From: Sulfitobacter sp. S190
GTDB taxonomy: Bacteria; Pseudomonadota; Alphaproteobacteria; Rhodobacterales; Rhodobacteraceae
Length of the DNA stretch: 64,000 nucleotides
Direction: 5' to 3'
NCBI RefSeq assembly: GCF_025141935.1
Contig: NZ_CP081120.1
Coordinates: forward strand, 744,001 to 808,000
Shown here piece by piece: positions 56,124-64,000 of this stretch. The stretch's first letter is position 1. Each line of letters begins with the position of its first letter. The position numbers and the translations under genes are program-made. The notes beneath the pieces were generated by a model that saw only the letters and a program-made list of their open reading frames with translations, ran no database searches and had not been told where the DNA came from.

Positions 56124-56220
56124 GCGGGGCAGGCCCCGCATGAGTTTATGGGCAAGATGAAGCAAAGGTTGCGGGTGCCGGAGGGAGAGCGATTGACTTT
56201 CATCTTGCTCTTTAAACTCA
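56124..56220. repeat. GC hairpin plus long imperfect inverted repeat between acyl-CoA dehydrogenase and GST genes
   Basis: GCGGGGC-AG-GCCCCGC lies at 56124-56139. Next, TGAGTTTA (56141-56148) and GCAAGATGAA (56152-56161) are repeated inverted as TTCATCTTGC (56199-56208) and TAAACTCA (56213-56220). Eighteen of about 22 arm positions pair across a 37-base spacer. It may be paired regulator sites or a large leader hairpin for the GST-fadA-fadJ operon. Confidence 0.55.
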
Positions 56221-56248
56221 ATCCCCCGGGCAGCAGCATGCGCCGCCC

Positions 56249-57406
56249 TTAAAGGTTTCGCGCAATCAGCTCCTTCATGATCTCGTTTGTTCCTCCGTAA
56301 ATACGCTGGACGCGGGCGTCGGCCCACATTTCGCCAATGGCGTATTCCTGCATGAAGCCGTAGCCACCATGCAGTTGCAGACACTCGTCGAGCACGTCGC
56401 CTTGTGTATCGGTCAGCCAGTATTTCGCCATCGCCGCACGATCGACGCTCAGGGCGCCTTGGAGGTGATCGGCGATGCACTGGTCCAAGAACGCGCGGGC
56501 GACGGTGGCTTTGGTTTTGCATTCGGCCAGTTTGAAGCGGGTGTTCTGGAACTGGGTCAGAGGTCCGCCGAAGGCTTCGCGTTCCTTGCAGTACTCGATC
56601 GTGCGCGACACGGCACCTTCCATGGCGCCGACGGCTTCGCAGGCGATGATCAGCCGTTCTTGCGGCAGCTGTGTCATCATCTGGTAGAAGCCTTGTCCTT
56701 CGGTGCCGCCGAGGATGTTTTCGGGCGGGATTTCGACATTGTCGAAGAACAGCTCTGACGTGTCCGAGGCGTGTTTGCCAATTTTCTCGAGATTGCGGCC
56801 GCGTTGGAAGCCCTCGGCGCCATCGGTTTCGACCACCACGAGGCTGGTACCCTTGGAGCCGCCCTTGGGATCGGTCTTGGCGGCGACGATGATCAGGTTT
56901 GCGTGCTGGCCGTTGGTGATGAACGTTTTCTGCCCGGACAGCCGGTATGCGTTGCCGTCGCGGATCGCCTTTGTCTTGATCGCTTGCAGGTCGGAGCCCG
57001 TTGACGGTTCGGTCATCGCCAGCGCGCCGATCAGCTCACCGCTGACCATTTTTGGCAGCCAGCGCTGTTTTTGCTCTTCCGAGCCATAGGCTAGGATGTA
57101 GTGCGCGACGATGCCAGAGTGGATGCCGTGGCCCCAGGACGCGAGGTTGGCCCGGGAGGCTTCCATCAGGATCGCGGCTTCGTGGCCGAAGTCACCGCCT
57201 GCGCCGCCGTATTCTTCGGGGATCGAGGGGCACAGCAGGCCGAGTGCGCCTGCTTCGGCCCATGTGCCGATGTCCATTTCACCCTGTTTGCGCCATGTCT
57301 CGAAACGCGGCGCCCATTCGGTGGTGATGAAATTCGCCGTCATATCGGCGATCATCCGATGCTCTTCGCTCATCCATGTGGATGTGGTGCTTTCGAAATC
57401 TCTCAT
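56249..57406 (-). CDS. Acyl-CoA dehydrogenase
   Basis: A 385-residue FAD enzyme introducing the alpha-beta double bond in acyl-CoA. Signatures are [21 protein letters not shown] and [21 protein letters not shown]. The C-terminal [29 protein letters not shown] contains the typical Glu-flanked flavin region, and the end is [13 protein letters not shown]. Length is standard for short/medium-chain enzymes. It precedes the GST-fadA-fadJ genes and may share a transcript. Confidence 0.95.
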   Translation of the reverse strand: MRDFESTTSTWMSEEHRMIADMTANFITTEWAPRFETWRKQGEMDIGTWAEAGALGLLCPSIPEEYGGAGGDFGHEAAILMEASRANLASWGHGIHSGIVAHYILAYGSEEQKQRWLPKMVSGELIGALAMTEPSTGSDLQAIKTKAIRDGNAYRLSGQKTFITNGQHANLIIVAAKTDPKGGSKGTSLVVVETDGAEGFQRGRNLEKIGKHASDTSELFFDNVEIPPENILGGTEGQGFYQMMTQLPQERLIIACEAVGAMEGAVSRTIEYCKEREAFGGPLTQFQNTRFKLAECKTKATVARAFLDQCIADHLQGALSVDRAAMAKYWLTDTQGDVLDECLQLHGGYGFMQEYAIGEMWADARVQRIYGGTNEIMKELIARNL

Positions 57407-57431
57407 CTGGCCTCCCTCCCAAGTGGCGCAA

Positions 57432-57644
57432 TCAGCGTTTGCGGTCGTCGAGTTCCGCGTTGAACAGGCGCAGTCGCGCGATCAGGTTTTCCTCGTTCAT
57501 CACGGAGCTGAAATTTTCGAACAGAAAGGAGAGCGCCTCGCCTTCGTCCAGCCCCGCGTCCGCGGCGAATTTCTTGAGCCTGCGGTAGCCGTCCTCGGTC
57601 ATGGCGACGGGGAAACGGCGGGTGAGGCGGAAACGTTTTGGCAT
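57432..57644 (-). CDS. Small conserved protein between two acyl-CoA dehydrogenases
   Basis: A 70-residue charged protein: [20 protein letters not shown], then [21 protein letters not shown] and [18 protein letters not shown]. The [27 protein letters not shown] part resembles a ribbon-helix-helix or CopG-like helix pair. GAAAGAG precedes the ATG. It lies 25 bases from the upstream boundary of the dehydrogenase gene and 59 from the next, all on one strand. It may be a small regulator of the beta-oxidation operon; unproven. Confidence 0.75.
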   Translation of the reverse strand: MPKRFRLTRRFPVAMTEDGYRRLKKFAADAGLDEGEALSFLFENFSSVMNEENLIARLRLFNAELDDRKR

Positions 57645-57703
57645 GGCGCGCTCTTTCAGCTTGGAACAATGGGGCGGGGGTTTGGCCCGCCCCATCCTAG
57701 TGC

Positions 57704-59485
57704 TCAGAAGGCGGCGGCTTCCAGTGCCATCACCGTGTCGGCGCCTGTTTCGATCCGCTTGAGGTGCAGCGACGTGGCGGGCAGCTGGCGTGCCATGTAG
57801 TAGCGGCCCGTTGCCAGCTTCGTCTCGTAGAACGCGGTGTCGGAGGCCCCGGCGGCCAGTGCTTCGCGCGCGGCTTTGCCCATCATCGCCCACATCAGGC
57901 CAAGGCACACATGACCGAACATGTGCATGAAGTCGTTGGACCCTGCGAGCGCGTTGTTGGGGTTCTTCATGCCGTTTTGCATGAAGTACATGCCTGCCGC
58001 CTGCAGATCTTTCGACGCCGCCTTGAGCGGTTCGATGAATTCCGCGTCGTAGGCGGCATCCTGACCGGCGTTGTCCTTGCAGAAGCCCTTGACCAGATCG
58101 AAGAAGGCCATCACGTGCTTGCCGCCGTCCTGCGCCAGTTTGCGGCCCACGAGGTCGAGCGCCTGAACGCCGTTTGCGCCTTCGTAGATCATGGCGATGC
58201 GCGCGTCGCGGGTGAACTGCGACATGCCCCATTCCTCGATGTAGCCGTGGCCGCCGTAGATCTGCTGGGCCTTGACGGTCATGTCGTAGCCGACATCCGT
58301 CAGGAAGCCCTTGATCACGGGGGTCAGCAGCGACACGAGGCCGTCGGCGTCCTTGTCCTCGGACCGGTGGGCGGCGTCGATCATGGTGGCCCCCCACAGG
58401 ATGAACGCGCGGGCGCCTTCGGCAAAGGATTTCTGATCCATCAGCGAGCGGCGGATGTCGGGGTGTACGATCAGCGGGTCGGCCGCTTTCTCGGGGGCTT
58501 CTGCTCCGGTCACGGCGCGGCCCTGCAGGCGGTCGTGGGCGTAGGCCACGGCGTTCTGGTAGGCGACTTCGGCCTGGCTGAGGCCTTGCATGCCCACGCC
58601 GAGGCGGGCTTCGTTCATCATGGTGAACATCGCGCGCATGCCTTTGTGCTCGGTGCCCAGCAGGAAGCCTTTGGCGTCGTCGTAGTTCATCACGCAGGTG
58701 GAGTTGCCGTGGATGCCCATCTTTTCCTCGATGGAGCCGACGGCAACGCCGTTGCGTTCACCCAGGCTGCCGTCTTCGTTGACCATGAATTTCGGCACGA
58801 TGAACAGCGACACGCCCTTGATGCCTTCGGGACCGCCTTCGATCTTGGCCAGCACAAGGTGGATGATGTTGTCGGCCATGTCATGCTCGCCCGACGAGAT
58901 AAAGATTTTCTGGCCGGTGATCTTGTAGCTGCCGTCGTCCTGCGGGACGGCTTTGGTGCGCATCAGGCCCAGATCGGTGCCGCAGTGCGGTTCGGTCAGG
59001 TTCATGGTGCCGGTCCAGTCGCAGCTGACCATGTTGGGCAGATAGGTGTCTTTCTGCGCGTCGGTGCCGTGTGCGAGGATGGCGGAGGCCGCCCCGTGCG
59101 TCAGGCCCTGGTACATGGTGAAGGCCATGTTGGCGGAAGAGAACATTTCACCCACGGCTGAGCCGATCACGGCCGGCATGTTCTGGCCGCCGTATTGTTC
59201 GGGCATGTCCAGACCGGGCCAGCCGCCTTCCTTGACCTTTTCGAACGCGTCCTTGAAGCCTGCGGGCGTATAGACGACGCCGTTCTCCAGACGGCAGCCT
59301 TCCTTGTCGCCGGAGACGTTCAGGGGGGCCAGCACTTCGGTGGTCAGCTTGCCTGCCTCTTCGAGGATGGCGCTGGTGAAATCGGGCTCCAGATCTTCGT
59401 AGCCGGGGGTTTTGGCTTCGGTCACCTTGAGCACATCGTGCAGCACGAATTGCAGGTCTTTTGTGGGGGCGGTGTATGTGGGCAT
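57704..59485 (-). CDS. Acyl-CoA dehydrogenase with C-terminal extension (AcdA/DmdC-like)
   Basis: A 593-residue flavoenzyme. It opens [20 protein letters not shown], has the flavin/substrate segments [20 protein letters not shown] and [22 protein letters not shown], and the catalytic Glu region [29 protein letters not shown] is typical. The last 130 residues are the extra C-terminal domain of this subfamily, which includes long-chain enzymes and DmdC of DMSP metabolism. GGGAGAG lies six bases before the ATG. Substrate cannot be settled. Confidence 0.93.
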   Translation of the reverse strand: MPTYTAPTKDLQFVLHDVLKVTEAKTPGYEDLEPDFTSAILEEAGKLTTEVLAPLNVSGDKEGCRLENGVVYTPAGFKDAFEKVKEGGWPGLDMPEQYGGQNMPAVIGSAVGEMFSSANMAFTMYQGLTHGAASAILAHGTDAQKDTYLPNMVSCDWTGTMNLTEPHCGTDLGLMRTKAVPQDDGSYKITGQKIFISSGEHDMADNIIHLVLAKIEGGPEGIKGVSLFIVPKFMVNEDGSLGERNGVAVGSIEEKMGIHGNSTCVMNYDDAKGFLLGTEHKGMRAMFTMMNEARLGVGMQGLSQAEVAYQNAVAYAHDRLQGRAVTGAEAPEKAADPLIVHPDIRRSLMDQKSFAEGARAFILWGATMIDAAHRSEDKDADGLVSLLTPVIKGFLTDVGYDMTVKAQQIYGGHGYIEEWGMSQFTRDARIAMIYEGANGVQALDLVGRKLAQDGGKHVMAFFDLVKGFCKDNAGQDAAYDAEFIEPLKAASKDLQAAGMYFMQNGMKNPNNALAGSNDFMHMFGHVCLGLMWAMMGKAAREALAAGASDTAFYETKLATGRYYMARQLPATSLHLKRIETGADTVMALEAAAF

Positions 59486-59574
59486 GAAGTCTCTCCCTAA
59501 GTCTTCAGTTTCGTCTATTTGGTGTGTCGCGCCCCGGTTGGGCGGGGCGCAGACAGGTATCGAGGCCGCGCGGC

Positions 59575-59973
59575 CTAGCCTGCCTTGCGGGCAGGGCTGA
59601 GCGAGGAAATCATTTTCTCGCCCCATTTGAGTTGATCGCGCAGGTCGCTGATGGCTTCGTCAAGCTCATCGCGTTGTTGTTCCATGTCGGCCAGACGGTT
59701 GCGGGCCACATCATAGGTTTGTTCAAGCTGGGTCAGCTGGTGGTCGCCCTTGTAGTAGAGGTCCAGCAGTTGACGGATTTCTTCGAGGCTGAAGCCAAAG
59801 CGCTTGCCGCGCAGAATCAGTTTCAGACGGGCCCGGTCACGTTTCGTGAACAGGCGTTTCTGACCAATACGCAGCGGGAACAGAAGCTCTTTTGCCTCAT
59901 AAAATCGCAGCGTGCGTGGTGTGACGTCATAGGCGTCGCACATCTCGCGGATTGTAAGGGTATCGTTGCTCAT
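59575..59973 (-). CDS. MerR family transcriptional regulator (acyl-CoA gene associated)
   Basis: A 132-residue regulator with an N-terminal MerR HTH ([25 protein letters not shown]) and a C-terminal coiled coil (about residues 80-120, [24 protein letters not shown]). No metal-binding Cys cluster, so it is not a metal sensor; it resembles LiuR/PsrA-like MerR regulators of fatty and branched acid catabolism. AAGAGAG precedes the start. Next to the acyl-CoA dehydrogenase gene it probably regulates it. A paralogue lies at 61281. Confidence 0.9.
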   Translation of the reverse strand: MSNDTLTIREMCDAYDVTPRTLRFYEAKELLFPLRIGQKRLFTKRDRARLKLILRGKRFGFSLEEIRQLLDLYYKGDHQLTQLEQTYDVARNRLADMEQQRDELDEAISDLRDQLKWGEKMISSLSPARKAG

Positions 59974-60194
59974 TTTGCTCTCTTGACTGTGTCGGATACG
60001 CAGCCGATCTGGGTTCCATCGGAGCCGTTTACAACATCGCGTTTGGTTTACGTAGTAGAACGCCACGTCACTTCTGCGTCAGGTGTTTCATGCGATTGTC
60101 ATTTGACGTAGGGGCCCGAAATGCGCTCTGTACGCGTAGTACCTTGGTTTCCCTAGCGTAATGGTCGAGATGAATATCAAAGAGGATCAATCCG

Positions 60195-60935
60195 ATGCAG
60201 GAGAGCCTGACGCGGTTGTGCACGATCTGTGCCCAATCCGAGGATCGCGAAGAAATATGGGCGGCGGTGGTGGCGTATCTTGCGCCGCAGGGCGCGGTGC
60301 GCATTTTCTACCGACGTGACGACCAGAACACGACTGTGTCGGAGAGCGACCAAATCTTTACCCATGGGCTGTCGGAGCAATGGCAGGCCAGCCACGCGCA
60401 GCGCGTCAACGAAAGCCAGGATCCGATCTACCGGCTGATCCGGCAGGCGAGCGGGCCGTTCTTGTGGTCGACACTGGCGCGGCAGGCGCGGGTGACGCGG
60501 GCCGAAGAAGCGACCCTGCACGCGCTGACGCAATCGGAGTTCGGTGACGGTGCCTCCATGCGGGTCTTTGGCCCGCAGCTGCGCAATGCGGCGGTCTGTC
60601 TGGGGCCGGGGCCCGCGGGCGGCGCACCGGATGCGCAGACACTGTTTGGCTGGCACGCGGGCATGCAGCTGGCGCATATGCGGTTGTGCGCGCTCAGCGA
60701 ACAGGCCCATCCCGCCATCAGCCACCTGTCGCCGCGCGAGATGGAGATCCTGCGGTGGATCGCGCGGGGCAAAAGCACACCCGTGATCGCCGATATCCTT
60801 GGCATTTCGCGTCACACGGTCGATACAGTGATGCGGCGCCTGTTTGACAAACTGGAGGTCAACGACCGTACGGCCGCGGCGATCGAGGGGCTGCGACGGG
60901 GTCATCTGCTGCTGGATGGTACAGAAGTTGTGTAA
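60195..60935 (+). CDS. LuxR family regulator with autoinducer-binding-like domain (solo)
   Basis: A 246-residue regulator. The N-terminal domain keeps the acyl-homoserine-lactone pocket residues in register: Trp63 (TraR W57), Asp76-Pro77 (D70-P71) and Trp91 (W85), but the Y61 equivalent is His67. The C-terminal GerE-type HTH spans about 176-240 (LSPREMEILRWIARGKSTPVIADILGIS). No luxI synthase gene is in the window, so it may be a solo sensing exogenous or modified signals. Divergent from the MerR gene. Confidence 0.9.
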   Translation: MQESLTRLCTICAQSEDREEIWAAVVAYLAPQGAVRIFYRRDDQNTTVSESDQIFTHGLSEQWQASHAQRVNESQDPIYRLIRQASGPFLWSTLARQARVTRAEEATLHALTQSEFGDGASMRVFGPQLRNAAVCLGPGPAGGAPDAQTLFGWHAGMQLAHMRLCALSEQAHPAISHLSPREMEILRWIARGKSTPVIADILGISRHTVDTVMRRLFDKLEVNDRTAAAIEGLRRGHLLLDGTEVV

Positions 60936-60964
60936 CGTACCTGCGCTACATGCGCCCGCTGGGC

Positions 60965-61008
60965 GCGCTCCATAAGATTGAACTATCAATAATAAGCCTA
61001 TGGAGCGC
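60965..61008 (+). promoter_or_regulatory. Inverted repeat occluding the ribosome site of the next gene
   Basis: GCGCTCCATA (60965-60974) and TATGGAGCGC (60999-61008) are perfect 10-bp inverted copies around 24 bases. The right arm contains GGAGCG, the ribosome site of ATG 61012. In RNA the hairpin would hide that site. Alternatively it is a DNA operator just downstream of luxR. Confidence 0.6.
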
Positions 61009-61011
61009 AAA

Positions 61012-61251
61012 ATGAGCCTTGTGGAACTCAAGCGTCTGGGCAGCGTCGGCCAAGCCCTTGGAATGAGGCCGAAAAAATACGATGGTGACGGGATGGGAGG
61101 CACTGCGGAGATCAGTGTCTATCTGCGCGCTGCCGCGTCCATTGCCGAGACTTCGGCATTCGAGCTGGCGCAGGACCAGCCGACCCATGTGGTCGAGCGG
61201 CTGTTGTCGCTGTCGCATCAGCTGAGCCGCGTCGCCGACGATATCAGCTAG
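61012..61251 (+). CDS. Small unknown protein downstream of the LuxR solo
   Basis: A 79-residue protein: MSLVELKRLGSVGQALGMRP, then KKYDGDGMGGTAEISVYLRA and HVVERLLSLSHQLSRVADDIS. Helical and soluble by composition. ATG 61012 is preferred over ATG 61000 because GGAGCG lies six bases upstream of it. The site is inside a 10-bp inverted repeat. It follows luxR by 76 bases and could be its target or an accessory. Family not recognised. Confidence 0.7.
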   Translation: MSLVELKRLGSVGQALGMRPKKYDGDGMGGTAEISVYLRAAASIAETSAFELAQDQPTHVVERLLSLSHQLSRVADDIS

Positions 61252-61280
61252 TCATTGTGCTGCGCGCCCTTGCGGGCGTG

Positions 61281-61667
61281 TCAGTCTGCGGATTTATCTG
61301 CCAGCGCCTGTGCGGTTGTATCGCGCAGGCGTTGCAGTTCTGTCATCGCCTCGTCGAGCTGCTTTTTCTTGTCGGCCAGTTCGCGCAGCTGCCCGTCGGC
61401 CAGTTCGACCCACGCCTGCATCTGTGCCTGCGTGCCTTCGTTTTCGTAAATCAGCAACCACTGGCGGATATCCTCGAGCGCAAAGCCGAAGGTGCGCCCG
61501 CGCATGATCAGCTCCATGCGCGCCCGTTCGCGCGCACCGTAGTAGCGCGAGCGGCCTTCGCGGTCGGGCGACAGCAGTTCGATATATTCGTAGTATCGCA
61601 GCGTCCGGGGTGTCACGTCGAACTTCGCGCACATTTCCTTGAATGTCAGGCGGTTGGCTTCGGACAT
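61281..61667 (-). CDS. MerR family transcriptional regulator, second copy
   Basis: A 128-residue MerR protein clearly related to the one at 59575: [56 protein letters not shown] linker and a C-terminal coiled coil (AWVELADGQLRELADKKKQLDEAMTELQRL). No metal-binding Cys motif. Convergent with the small gene and divergent from the thioesterase genes. Likely acts on acyl-CoA or thioesterase genes; the effector is unknown. Confidence 0.9.
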   Translation of the reverse strand: MSEANRLTFKEMCAKFDVTPRTLRYYEYIELLSPDREGRSRYYGARERARMELIMRGRTFGFALEDIRQWLLIYENEGTQAQMQAWVELADGQLRELADKKKQLDEAMTELQRLRDTTAQALADKSAD

Positions 61668-61782
61668 CTGCTCCCTTTCGGTTCAGTTCGCAGCCAGCCT
61701 AAAAGTTGGGCAGGCCAAGTGCAACGGTCTCTTGCCCTTTGCGGCGGGCTGGGTTGTAAAAGGCACCAGAAGAGGAGCGCCG

Positions 61783-62205
61783 ATGTCTGAGAGAAGCAAG
61801 CTGGCCCGCCAGTTTATCGAGGCGCTGCCGCACAGCGTCATGCTGGGCATGGTGCCGCTGGATATGGGAGAGGGCGAGGCGCGGATGGCGATGCCCTACA
61901 AGGACGATCTGATCGGGGATCCCAACACCGGTGTGATCCATGGCGGGGCGGTGTCGGCGTTGATGGATACCTGTTGCGGCGCGGCTGTGATGTGTCATCC
62001 CGCCAGCCCTGCGGGCACGGCCACCATCAATCTGCGCATTGATTACATGCGTGCCGCGACACCGGGGCAGACCGTGACGGCCCATGCCACCTGTTATCAT
62101 GTGACCCGCTCTGTCGCCTTTGTGCGGGCGGTGGCGATGGACGAGGATACGCAAAACCCCGTGGCCTGCGCGACCGGCGCCTTTACCGTGGAGGCCCGCC
62201 CGTGA
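61783..62205 (+). CDS. PaaI family thioesterase (hotdog fold), copy 1
   Basis: A 140-residue hotdog-fold acyl-CoA thioesterase. The family pattern is GVIHGGAVSALMDTCCGAAVM (with the His-Gly-Gly-Ala segment) and INLRIDYMRAATPGQTVTAHA. GAGGAGC lies about six bases before the ATG. ATGA-like overlap (GTGA) with the second thioesterase. The pair and a MATE exporter form a rightward operon. Confidence 0.9.
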   Translation: MSERSKLARQFIEALPHSVMLGMVPLDMGEGEARMAMPYKDDLIGDPNTGVIHGGAVSALMDTCCGAAVMCHPASPAGTATINLRIDYMRAATPGQTVTAHATCYHVTRSVAFVRAVAMDEDTQNPVACATGAFTVEARP

Positions 62206-62714
62206 GCCCGCGTCCCAAGCCCGAACCCGTGCAGGTCATCAAGCAACGCCGCGATGCGGCGCTGAGGGCGTTGCTGGACGGGGTGCCCTATGTCCGGTTT
62301 CTGGGCATCGAATTCGAACGCCGCGGCGATGAGCTGACCGGTATTCTGCCCTTCAAGGACAGCCTGATCGGCAATCCGATCCTGCCGGCGCTGCACGGCG
62401 GGGCCACGGCGGCGTTTCTGGAGGTCACAGCCGTCATGACGCTGAACTGGGCGTTTATCTGGAGCGATCTGGAAGCCGGCAAGCTGGATCTGGAAGGCGC
62501 AGCGCCCAAAGATTTGCCGCGCTTGCCCAAGACGGTGGATTTCACGGTGGACTATCTGCGCACCGGTCTGCCGCGCGACGCCTATGCCCGCGCCCGCGTG
62601 ACCCGGTCGGGCCGCCGCTATGCAAGCGTGCAGGTCGAGGGCTGGCAGGACAACCGCGAACGCCCCTTTGCGCAGGCCATGGGACATTTCGTTATGCCCC
62701 AGCCGCGTGGCTGA
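62202..62714 (+). CDS. PaaI family thioesterase (hotdog fold), copy 2
   Basis: A 170-residue hotdog-fold protein: GVPYVRFLGIEFERRGDELTGIL, ALHGGATAAFLEVTAVMTLN and VDFTVDYLRTGLPRDAYARARVTR. Here the His-Gly-Gly segment is kept, but an insert (SDLEAGKLDLEGAAPKDLPRLPK) separates the core strands, unlike copy 1. GTG start overlapping copy 1 by four bases. Probably a heteromeric or differently specific partner of copy 1. Confidence 0.85.
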   Translation: MSPRPKPEPVQVIKQRRDAALRALLDGVPYVRFLGIEFERRGDELTGILPFKDSLIGNPILPALHGGATAAFLEVTAVMTLNWAFIWSDLEAGKLDLEGAAPKDLPRLPKTVDFTVDYLRTGLPRDAYARARVTRSGRRYASVQVEGWQDNRERPFAQAMGHFVMPQPRG

Positions 62715-64000
62715 GGCCGCAACCGCTCCGCTCGGGCACCGCCGCGTTCTCAACATCGCGTTGCCGGTGGTGCTTTCCAATGCGACCGTGCCGATCCTTG
62801 GTGCGGTCGATACCGGTGTGGTGGGCCATATGGGGCTCGCGGCCCCCATCGGGGCGGTGGGCATCGGGGCCGTGATCCTGTCGGCGTTCTACTGGGTATT
62901 CGGGTTTTTGCGGATGGGCACCGTGGGTTTGACCGCGCAGGCCGAAGGCGTGGGGGACCGGGCCGAGGTCGCAGCGCTGCTGAGCCGTGCCTTGATGATC
63001 GGGCTGGGGGCGGGGGTGGTCATCATCGCCGCGCAGGCCGGGCTGTTCTGGGCGGCCTTTCGCGTGTCGCCCGCCAGTGTCGAGGTGGAGACGTTGGCGC
63101 GGCAGTACATGGCGGTGCGCGTCTGGTCGGCGCCTGCCGCCATCGCGCTTTACGGCATCACCGGCTGGTTGATCGCGCAGGAGCGCACGCGGGCGGTTCT
63201 GGTGCTGCAAGTGTGGATGAACGGGCTGAACATCGTGCTGGATCTGTGGTTCGTGATCGGGCTGGGCTGGGGTGTGCAGGGCGTGGCCTTTGCCACGTTT
63301 CTGGCCGAGTGGAGCGGTCTGGCGCTGGGCCTGTGGTTCTGCCGCGCCGTATTCGCCACGCCTGCATGGCGCGACCGGGCGCAGGTGTTTGCGCGGGCCC
63401 GATGGCTGCGGATGATGTCGGTCAACGGGGATATTCTGGTCCGATCGCTGCTGTTGGAGGCGATATTCGTGAGCTTCATGTTCATGGGGGCGGCCAAGGG
63501 GGATGTGACGCTGGCCGCCAATCAGGTCTTGATGCAGTTCCTGATGATCACCAGCTACGCGCTCGACGGGTTCGCGTTTTCGGCCGAGGCACTGGTTGGC
63601 AAGGCCATGGGCGCGCGCCAACGGCTCCGTCTGCGGCGCGCGGCGGTGCTGGCGTCGGGCTGGGGCATGGGGGCGGCGATGCTGATGGCGTCGGGGTTTG
63701 CCGTGGCCGGCGGAACGGTGATCGACGCGATGACCACCGCAGAGGCCGTGCGGGACGCGGCGCGGATTTACCTGCCCTACCTGATCATCCTGCCCCCTGT
63801 GGCCTGCGCTGCGTTCATGCTGGACGGGATTTTCGTGGGCGCCACGCGCAGCCGCGACATGCGCAACATGATGGCGGTGTCTTTCGTGGTCTATGTGGTG
63901 TGTGCGGCGGTGCTGTACCCGACGCTGGGCAATCACGGGTTGTGGCTGTCGATGTTGATCAGCTTCGTGGCCCGTGGGCTCACACTGGGTGCGCGGTATC
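62707..64000 (+). CDS. MATE family efflux transporter, N-terminal part (runs off right edge)
   Basis: At least 431 residues with about eleven hydrophobic segments and no stop before the edge. It reads HRRVLNIALPVVLSNATVP, then GAVDTGVVGHMGLAAPIGAVGIGAVIL and AANQVLMQFLMITSYALDGF, the pattern of MATE/DinF-type Na+ or H+ antiporters that export cationic drugs and metabolites. GTG 62707 overlaps the thioesterase stop by eight bases; no good ribosome site precedes it. The C-terminus is missing. Confidence 0.93.
   Translation, partial: MAEAATAPLGHRRVLNIALPVVLSNATVPILGAVDTGVVGHMGLAAPIGAVGIGAVILSAFYWVFGFLRMGTVGLTAQAEGVGDRAEVAALLSRALMIGLGAGVVIIAAQAGLFWAAFRVSPASVEVETLARQYMAVRVWSAPAAIALYGITGWLIAQERTRAVLVLQVWMNGLNIVLDLWFVIGLGWGVQGVAFATFLAEWSGLALGLWFCRAVFATPAWRDRAQVFARARWLRMMSVNGDILVRSLLLEAIFVSFMFMGAAKGDVTLAANQVLMQFLMITSYALDGFAFSAEALVGKAMGARQRLRLRRAAVLASGWGMGAAMLMASGFAVAGGTVIDAMTTAEAVRDAARIYLPYLIILPPVACAAFMLDGIFVGATRSRDMRNMMAVSFVVYVVCAAVLYPTLGNHGLWLSMLISFVARGLTLGARY

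Overview
The window looks like a GC-rich alphaproteobacterial chromosome, most likely order Rhodobacterales (Roseobacter group). The evidence is gene content and protein style: a PrpE propionate-CoA ligase with TTTGCAAA boxes upstream, MidA/Lgt/PgeF in one overlapping operon, several stand-alone or small proteins typical of that group, a YbjN-ProC-tRNA-binding run, and frequent TTG/GTG starts with ATGA overlaps. The genus cannot be fixed from sequence alone. No rRNA, tRNA, CRISPR array, insertion sequence or prophage was found. It reads as ordinary chromosome with one compact catabolic block.

Layout. 1-13.5 kb is mostly housekeeping: partial ATP sulfurylase, thioredoxin reductase divergent from an Lrp-type regulator, a Hint-domain protein, a 48-residue small protein, PgeF-MidA-Lgt, UbiK, YbjN-ProC-tRNA-binding protein-hydroxyacid dehydrogenase, thymidine kinase, an unknown protein coupled to ArsH, a FabH-like synthase and an orphan BrnA-like protein.

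13.6-23.6 kb is the most interesting region, a self-contained catabolic locus. A Tat-exported ABC binding protein is followed by a leftward operon (intradiol dioxygenase, muconate cycloisomerase family enzyme, SCP2-like protein, alpha/beta hydrolase, LysR regulator). A rightward operon encodes a LivG-LivF-LivH-LivM importer and then a beta-keto acid cleavage enzyme (BKACE). Three promoters in the block share a WTACC-N5/6-GGTATCG dyad, which suggests one LysR-controlled regulon. I infer an ortho-cleavage route whose last step is BKACE cleavage (3-oxoadipate + acetyl-CoA to succinyl-CoA + acetoacetate) in place of PcaIJ/PcaF. This is a hypothesis.

23.6-35.3 kb holds CarB, an esterase, a TetR regulator, GlyA divergent from NAD kinase, an SCO operon with two unknown Cys-containing periplasmic proteins, a CsbD stress protein and PrpE. 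35.5-46.6 kb holds a YeeE/YedE permease, a lipoprotein, MaeB, a pyrimidine/deoxynucleoside salvage operon (Cdd-DeoA-DeoB-Upp), a SPOR-domain protein, a GDSL hydrolase, a degenerate M48-like membrane protein and a GNAT enzyme.

46.6-64 kb is largely fatty acid and acyl-CoA metabolism: an acyl-CoA synthetase, FadJ-SnoaL-FadA-GST, two acyl-CoA dehydrogenases separated by a 70-residue protein, two MerR regulators, a LuxR solo followed by a small gene whose ribosome binding site lies in a 10-bp inverted repeat, two PaaI thioesterases and a MATE exporter running off the right edge.
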